Source: Acholoe squamosa (taxonomy: Eukaryota; Annelida; Polychaeta; Phyllodocida; Polynoidae). From it: 64,000 nt of DNA. Where the stretch lies: contig OX439043.1 of assembly GCA_949317995.1 (NCBI GenBank), positions 7,680,501 through 7,744,500 on the forward strand. The letters run 5' to 3'. Positions 57,624 through 64,000 of the stretch are shown in pieces. Below the pieces are notes generated by a model. That model was not told the DNA's origin, did no database searches, and worked only from the letters and a program-made list of their open reading frames with translations. Both the position numbers and the translations under genes were made by a program. The stretch's first letter is position 1. The number at the start of each line of letters is the position of its first letter.

Positions 57624-57800
57624 CCTCCGGGTCTGGGGCAGAGAAGGAAGTAGTTTGAGTTTAAGTGGAGTTTTCAAAGGTTTTCTTTCTCACATCACAG
57701 TAAAAGAACAGTGTCTCCCTGTTTACTAGAAACCAGTCGACCAGATCATATGATAAAAATACAAATGGAGAAGATATAGCATAAATGGCCTTCCCATGAC

Positions 57801-57966
57801 CAGGGGCGTGGGAAGCAGTTTCAGAGTGGGTGGGACCAGTGGGGTTTTCTGCAATCTTTAACCTCCCTTTGCTTGACCTTTTAGTTTTGACCTTTTGAGG
57901 AGTTGGCCAAAAGTGGGGGGGGGGACATGTCCCCCCTGTCCCCCCCCCCTGCTTTCCACGCCCATG
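57801..57966. mobile_element. MITE with CAGGGGCGTGGGAAGC ends
   Basis: The inverted counterpart is GCTTTCCACGCCCATG. The interior has G8 and C6-C9 runs. It is related to the copy at 51388-51695. Confidence 0.7.
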
Positions 57967-58008
57967 TATGAGTTTAGAGTGGGGTGGGGCCTTTTACTTA
58001 AGGGGCCC

Positions 58009-58210
58009 TTGATGGGGGTCCCCAATGTCCCATGTCGATTTTAAGAAATGATCATGTCACTGTGTCGATTTTAAGAAATGTCCATGTCACTGTGTCGATT
58101 TTAAGAAAAGCTCATGTCCCCATGTCGATTTTAAGAAGGTGCCAATGTCCCATGTCACTAAGTTCAAAAATGCCCATGTCGCCATGTCCATTTTAGGGGT
58201 CTAGGGCCCT
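58009..58210. mobile_element. Inverted copy of the ATCGACATG minisatellite element
   Basis: It reads as the reverse complement of 36262-36478 with few differences, including the GTGTCGATTTTAAGAAATG units and the GGGGTCTAGGGCCCT end. The two copies are about 21.7 kb apart. Confidence 0.75.
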
Positions 58211-58305
58211 ACTTAAGGGAGATGTGTAAAAAAATAGTATCACCTAGTGTCATATTTAGTCAGTAGTGTCCATCAGACATGGAATTGATAAGATATATCA
58301 TACTG

Positions 58306-58380
58306 TAAAATTCCGTGTATAAGCTGCACCGATGTATAAGCCGCACCCTGAGTTTGGGAGAATGCTATAAGTTGCAACGG
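58306..58380. mobile_element. Fragment of an ATAAGCCGC-type MITE
   Basis: TACTGTAAAATTCCGTGTAT and GTATAAGCCGCACC resemble one end of the widespread 'ATAAGCCG' elements. The other end is replaced by the satellite. Confidence 0.45.
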
Positions 58381-58479
58381 AAGCCTGAGATGGTTGCCAT
58401 TCCTTCCCATAATCTATATGTACAAAACCCCGGTAGTCTAATTGATAAACTAATTAATACTTCAGAGACCCTAATCCCC

Positions 58480-59555
58480 GCCCTAACCCATGCCGACACA
58501 TGTGTCATGACAGATCCTAACCCATGCCGTCACATGTGTCATGACACACCCTAACTCATGCTGGTACAGCAATCATGACAGCCTCACCCATACTGACACA
58601 TGTGTCATGACACACCCTAACCCGTGCTGACACAGGAATTATGACACAGCCTCACCTATACTGACAGATGTGTCATGACAGTCTCACCCATGCTGACAAG
58701 TGTGTCATGACACAGCCTCACCTATACTGACACATGTGTCATGACACAGTCTAACCCACTGACACATGTGTCATGACACACCCTAACCCATACTGACACA
58801 TGTGTCATGACACACCCTAACCCATACTGACACATGTGTCATGACACACCCTAACCCATACTGACACATGTGTCATGACACACCCTAACCCATACTGACA
58901 CATGTGTCATGACACACCCTAACCCATACTGACACATGTGTCATGACACACCCTAGCCCATACTGACACATGTGTCATGACATCCCCCCCCCCATGCTGG
59001 CAGAGCAAGTATGAAGCAGCCTCACCTATCACCTATACTGACACATGTGTCATGACACAGCCTCACCTATACTGACACATGTGTCATGACACACCCTAAC
59101 CCGTGCTGACACAGGAATTATGACACAGCCTCACCTATACTGACAGATGTGTCATGACAGTCTCACCCATGCTGACAAGTGTGTCATGACACAGCCTCAC
59201 CTATACTGACACATGTGTCATGACACAGTCTAACCCACTGACACATGTGTCATCACACACCCTAACCCATACTGACACATGTGTCATGACACACCCTAAC
59301 CCATACTGACACATGTGTCATGACACACCCTAACCCATACTGACACATGTGTCATGACACACCCTAACCCATACTGACACATGTGTCATGACACACCCTA
59401 ACCCATACTGACACATGTGTCATGACACACCCTAGCCCATACTGACACATGTGTCATGACATCCCCCCCCCCCATGCTGGCAGAGCAAGTATGAAGCAGC
59501 CTCACCTATCACCTATACTGACACATGTGTCATGACACAGCCTCCACCCAAGTTA
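58480..59555. repeat. 34-bp satellite with palindromic core and 480-bp higher-order repeat
   Basis: The basic unit is ACCCATACTGACACATGTGT followed by CATGACACACCCTA. The parts TGACACATGTGTCA and TGTCATGACA are palindromes. A pattern of variant units beginning ACCCGTGCTGACACAGGAAT at about 58620 is repeated at about 59100, so blocks of about 480 bp are duplicated. Both blocks contain the same CATCCCCCC...CATGCTGGCAGAGC interruption. Confidence 0.95.
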
Positions 59556-59559
59556 ATGC

Positions 59560-61810
59560 AGGGTACTAGGGTAACTCCTACTAAAGTTACCCTACTACTT
59601 GCCATTGTACTGAGCTACCCTAGTTTTGACAAATTTAAAAGCTCTCTATACTACTGTTCTAGAAAATGTCAGCCTACATGCACACAAACTCCTTCCTGCC
59701 CCACTGATATATCAATTGAATTAATTCAATCTGACATTTCCACTCTTGCGAACACTGTTAACACATTTGTTGACACAATCCAGCTTACAGGGAGCAGTAG
59801 GTCCTCTCGTAAGCGTTCTCATAATAAAGACAGGCAAAAGGTGAACATTTTAGCTGCTTTATGGATCCAGAAGTATCTGAAACTAGCATAAAAAAGCTAA
59901 AACCTCTTAGTGGAGCTGTCCCTATACGGGGTCGGTTTGGTGTTATTCACACCAAGGGTGCAGGTTAGTCATGCCTCACCAAACACTGCCAGGCGCACCG
60001 TCCCCACGGCCGCAAGTAACCTACACACCTACAGTGTCAATTACACAGCAACCTGGTGCCCTTCAGGCTGTGGGTACTGTCTCCACCTCGGTGGAGACAA
60101 TACCAAGACTTAATGGTAATAGAATCTCCACCTTTACCAGTAGAGTTTACCTTTTAAAGGTAACATAAATCTATTGATAAAACTCATGATAGTTTTGCAC
60201 ATGTAAAATATCATAAGCTCAATACTGACTCTGTCTCTTCTCAACAGGGAATCGATGGTCTCTTCCCCCATGCCCACACTCTGGACACTGTCCAGGAAAA
60301 GGCTGAACTCACTGCTAGCCTCCAGAATCTTCATGGCCGCAAGGTTACCTCAAAAGAGCACATGTTAGATGTAGTTAGCTGGTCCAATCTGTATGCTAAT
60401 TTCTCTGGCCCCAAGACCAAGTCTGGTCCAGGGTCCAATGATAGTCAGCAACCTTCTTGCTCAACAGGCCCACAACAGCTCCCACAGGTGCTTTTTCAGG
60501 GGGCCAAGTCAGGACCTCAACAGGGCCAGCGCCAGCAGGAGAGGAAGAACAACTCCCACCCATACAAGAGGCCAGTGGGCAACAAGAAGGACATGGAGGC
60601 AAGAAGTCCAAGAAGAGACTACTACCCAAAATTCCCAGTCTTGCATTCTCAACAGCATCAGTATTGATCCCATTCAGAGCAATGTAACTATTGAAATGAA
60701 CATGTCCATCTGTAATAAAACTGATGAACAGTATGTGTCTTCTTCTGTTTCTGATCATTCATTAATAGATAAACGAGACAAACCATACCAAGCTAGGCAG
60801 CGGAATATTGTAGTTAATGGTCAACCAAACAAACATGCCACCGGCAACAAGAATCGAAACAAAATCCAATAAAACCACAGGTAGCATTTATCATGAGACA
60901 CAGAGTACTGTGTCCCAAGATGAAAAGGGTATAGTAGTGAACCTCTCTTCCAAGAGACTGACTGCTTGTGAACGGTCTCTTGGAAAAAGGCTTGAATTTT
61001 TGTCCCACTCAATCGAAAACCAATGAGGGATCCCTCAAAATGGAACCTGACAAATTTCACAGATCTTTGAGAATAAACCAATTTTTTGAGAAGGAAAAAA
61101 ATAGGGGGGATGAACTGGTGAGTTCAGAACCCCCGAAACCCAGTATGGTTACCTTTCTCCCTTTTGAGGATAAAAATTTGGCCAAAGAACTCAAGAACCC
61201 CAGCAAATGGGCTCCACCCCCGGGTTCTCAAAACCTTGAGACTTTTATTGCAATTAATGAGATACATATCTTTCATCTCAGAACAATAATGCCAGGAAGA
61301 TCAAACAAAATCTGACCAAGGGAGAGAAAAAAGCCCTGAGGGACTTGTCAAAGAATAAGGAAATTATCATCAAACCTGCAGACAATCACAGTGTCATATT
61401 GAGGAAGCAACACACCAACTCAATGATGACAGTGTAAACAGGCCATTGACCCATGACCCCACTAAAACTCTCAGTAAAGAGGTTGAAGCCAAAATTGACA
61501 GTATGTAAGAAAATGGCGAGATCACAAATAAGATGGCTGGTGCCCTACACACATTAAAACCTTCCTACCCAAAATCCATAAGAAGGTGTCACCACCTCCT
61601 GGCAGACCAGTGGTCTCTGGGAATGGATGTGCTACCGAAAAGGTCTCCGCTTTTGTTGGCAATTTTCTGAAACCTTTGGTACCAAAAATGAAATCATATA
61701 TTAAAGGATACAAATGACTTTATAAATAAGGTAGAATCCATCAGCCCGTTCCCAGAGGGGTCCATAATGGGAACATTGGATATGACAGCCCTATACACTA
61801 ACAAATGACC
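59560..61810 (+). pseudogene. Degraded Penelope-like retroelement
   Basis: Pieces in several frames read on from one another. N-terminal Gln/Pro/Lys-rich pieces lie at about 60240-60665. Then come V-V-N-L-S-S-K-R-L (about 60935), F-E-K-E-K-N-R (about 61085), K-A-L-R-D-L-S-K-N-K-E-I-I-I-K-P-A-D (about 61335-61385), G-R-P-V-V-S-G-N (about 61600) and a decayed D-x-x-x-L-Y-T-N (about 61780-61800). These match the RT N-terminal part of Penelope-like elements. Stops and frameshifts are frequent and the catalytic core and GIY-YIG end are absent. Confidence 0.65.
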
Positions 61811-64000
61811 ATCAGGCAGTCTAGGACACCTACTAAAGAAAGCTAGGCATTTCAGGGTATGTATCCTTGGAAGCTAGGTAGATGAGATCTGCTGGCAGGC
61901 ACCCATGGACCCTAGCAATAAGAATATAGCACTTTTGGTGCTAGCTGTGAGGTATGATTTATAATATAATCCTTATGATTGATAGTTTACATGGTTTCTA
62001 GGGAAAAGTGAAATGTTATGCATGTTCCTAGGCAAACACCTACCCTAGCAACATTCAATAAAAAGATCACCTTCAGAGACTTTGACTTGAATTTAGGGTA
62101 GTAGTAAAGTAATATATGTACAGACATAAAAGACTGATATTTTCATGGATTCTAAGAATTATAAAAAGGAATGTCTGTTGCTAGGCAGCTGCCTACCATA
62201 GCAACACAATAATGAGACTTTTATAAAGCTAAAAGTCAATAGAGGTGGGAATAGCTACACTTGTAATGGCCCTATGGAATGCCAAAATGAGTTTTAGAGC
62301 CATATTCACTTCTTAAGGCGGGTGCCATGGAAACCATCATTATGCCAAATCAGGTCATACCCTATCTGGGAATAGATTTTGGAAGACAGAAAGTCAGTAC
62401 AATAAAGAAAATCACATAATATCTTTGTTTGAAAAAGAGGTGAGTTCTTTTCCACATCTGGAAAAAAGCACATTGCAGCCTGATGGTATCTAATTTGTGT
62501 GTATTTTCCGCATCGGGTCTTGAAAGATGTTCAGGTTTTATTTCATCAAATCCATTAAAACATTCATAGGATGTGATAACAGATGCTGAATAACCATTGA
62601 TGCATTCAAGAACACAATTTAAACAAAGTTGTTTTAAATTCATATTGATAAATAGCTGATGTGTGATAAATATATATACTTCGTCTACATAACCATTCAT
62701 ATTTTCATCTGTAACCCCTTTTACTGAACCCTTATGACATGGTGGCATGCCTCAGATGAGGATATCTAATGTAGATAGCATTAAGGCTTGAAAACCTGGA
62801 AGACAAACCATTAACTCCTTAGGTTAGTCATTTTGGTGACATATTTATGATGATCTTGCAATGACCTTGAACCTGCTGGAAAAATTCACACCAAGACTTT
62901 TCAGACTCTCCATGTTTCAAAGTTATAAAAAAGCTGGAGGCTCGGAGAATTTTCGCGCCCCTCTTTGATCTATAGTAGCGCGCTGGCTTTTTGGCTAAAA
63001 AGAGGGTAAATTTTCTTAGCTTCAAGGTTAGTGCCAGTGATCGTATACATAATGCCCTACGACTGCTCTGTATACTTATATATAGTAATTACATGAGATT
63101 TAGTAGGGCAGTGGTAGTGCTGCAGTAGTATGTTTCAAAAGGATTAATTATATAACAATTTGGGCCTTTTTGAAATCTTTTACGATCACAATTGTTAAAT
63201 TTGTACAATTATGATTGTAGATGTCAATTGCACTACACAAAACCGTACAGATTTCTGGACAAGAGCCCAGACTATTTACAACTATAGAACAAGTAGTGCT
63301 GTTGTACATTGTGCAGGACTATTTGTACTATGACCTTGTGCAATTTGATTTGTACAAGATAGTTGGTGATCGTTTAGATGTCTTACTTCCTTCTAGAATA
63401 TGAATATGGTGATTGTTGGGCCATTTGGTGATCGTTAATCATTCAACATACCCCTGGCATAATGTACATCTTACTACAAGGTTGTAATGTCATTAAATTG
63501 ATATAGTCGTAGCGTGTTTAGAAATGGCTTCATGATCCAAACCCTATAGATTTGTCTCATAGCTGATCCTTCAACTCAGGGTACACTAAAACTTCTTTAT
63601 AAGGGGCTCGGATATAGGGAGACTTTGCTTATAAGGAGCATATTCTCTTTTCCAGATTCATTTTTATACATTCCTATAGTAAGAAAACCCTCTTAGAAGG
63701 ATGAAGATTCTCCATAACCTCTGTGCATACGATGCGAAATTATTCACGGGTCGTGGACACCTTAGACCATTCATAACATATTATTTAACTAGTTCTATCA
63801 TTCTTTTTTTGCGTAAAACTTCTAATAACCATACCTAAATACGAAACTAGTTAGCTCTGTATAAATTTCAAAATGGCGCTGCCGAATATGCGAGGATCGT
63901 ATTCCACCCCCCCCCCCCCCATTGAATACGGAATAAGTAGTACTAACCTATAGTGTCGTCGATATTAGCCATATAATAAAAGGAGGGATTTTTGGATGAT
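61811..64000. other. No gene recognised at the right edge
   Basis: At 62955-63015 a worn fragment matches, inverted, the middle of the family-1 MITE (CCCCTCTTTGATCTATAGTA). A poly-C run lies at about 63907-63920. Other frames lack any domain sign. Confidence 0.45.

Noticed and set aside
58480..59555. CRISPR-like array of palindromic repeats
   Set aside because: There are no unique spacers; units are head to tail with point variation, in a clearly eukaryotic sequence.
58480..59555. Telomere-like CCCTAA words
   Set aside because: CCCTAA occurs once per 34-bp unit and is not itself tandem, so it is incidental.

Overview
The window is genomic DNA of a multicellular eukaryote. It has spliced genes with GT-AG introns, a polydactyl C2H2 zinc-finger gene, TG...CA long terminal repeats, LINE, Penelope-like and DNA-transposon debris, microsatellites and satellites. 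The repeat spectrum and the SEA-domain gene suggest an invertebrate, perhaps a marine deuterostome, but nothing here fixes the species. All alignments and motif calls were made by eye.

Layout. 0.2-2.3 kb: a minus-strand 12-finger C2H2 gene with decayed extra fingers downstream. 4.5-5.1 kb: two copies of a short inverted-repeat transposon. 5.2-22.4 kb: a 17.2-kb Ty3/Gypsy-class element that looks intact, with two 676-bp LTRs that read as identical and a 4-bp ATAG target duplication. 23-36 kb: a graveyard of nested small DNA transposons, a LINE RNase H fragment, a truncated Gypsy integrase with its 3' LTR, and hairpins. 37.1-55.5 kb: a nine-exon minus-strand gene for a type II membrane protein with a SEA domain and a Thr/Pro-rich tail. 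All nine exons join in phase (413 codons plus stop). Its introns hold a LINE, a palindromic MITE, a roughly 4.8-kb imperfect palindrome, an exon-end duplication and a minisatellite. 56-64 kb: a TTAA-flanked transposon, a 34-bp satellite with a 480-bp higher-order repeat, and a degraded Penelope-like element.

The most interesting object is the 17.2-kb element. It has a retrovirus-like plan. Gag carries a PPEY late-domain motif. Gag and Pol share one reading frame, separated by a single UAG followed by a GC hairpin. Pol has PR-RT-RH-IN with a DD35E integrase and two AT-hooks. A fusion-type envelope resembles the errantivirus/baculovirus F family. Two further ORFs are present. A 29-nt coding exon (14400-14428) ending at a GT donor joins in the same phase to the envelope acceptor (after 15411) and to the acceptor of a 3' arginine-rich ORF (after 19969). 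This suggests one initiator exon serving several spliced products, as in complex retroviruses. The element looks young and possibly still competent, but expression cannot be shown from sequence alone.
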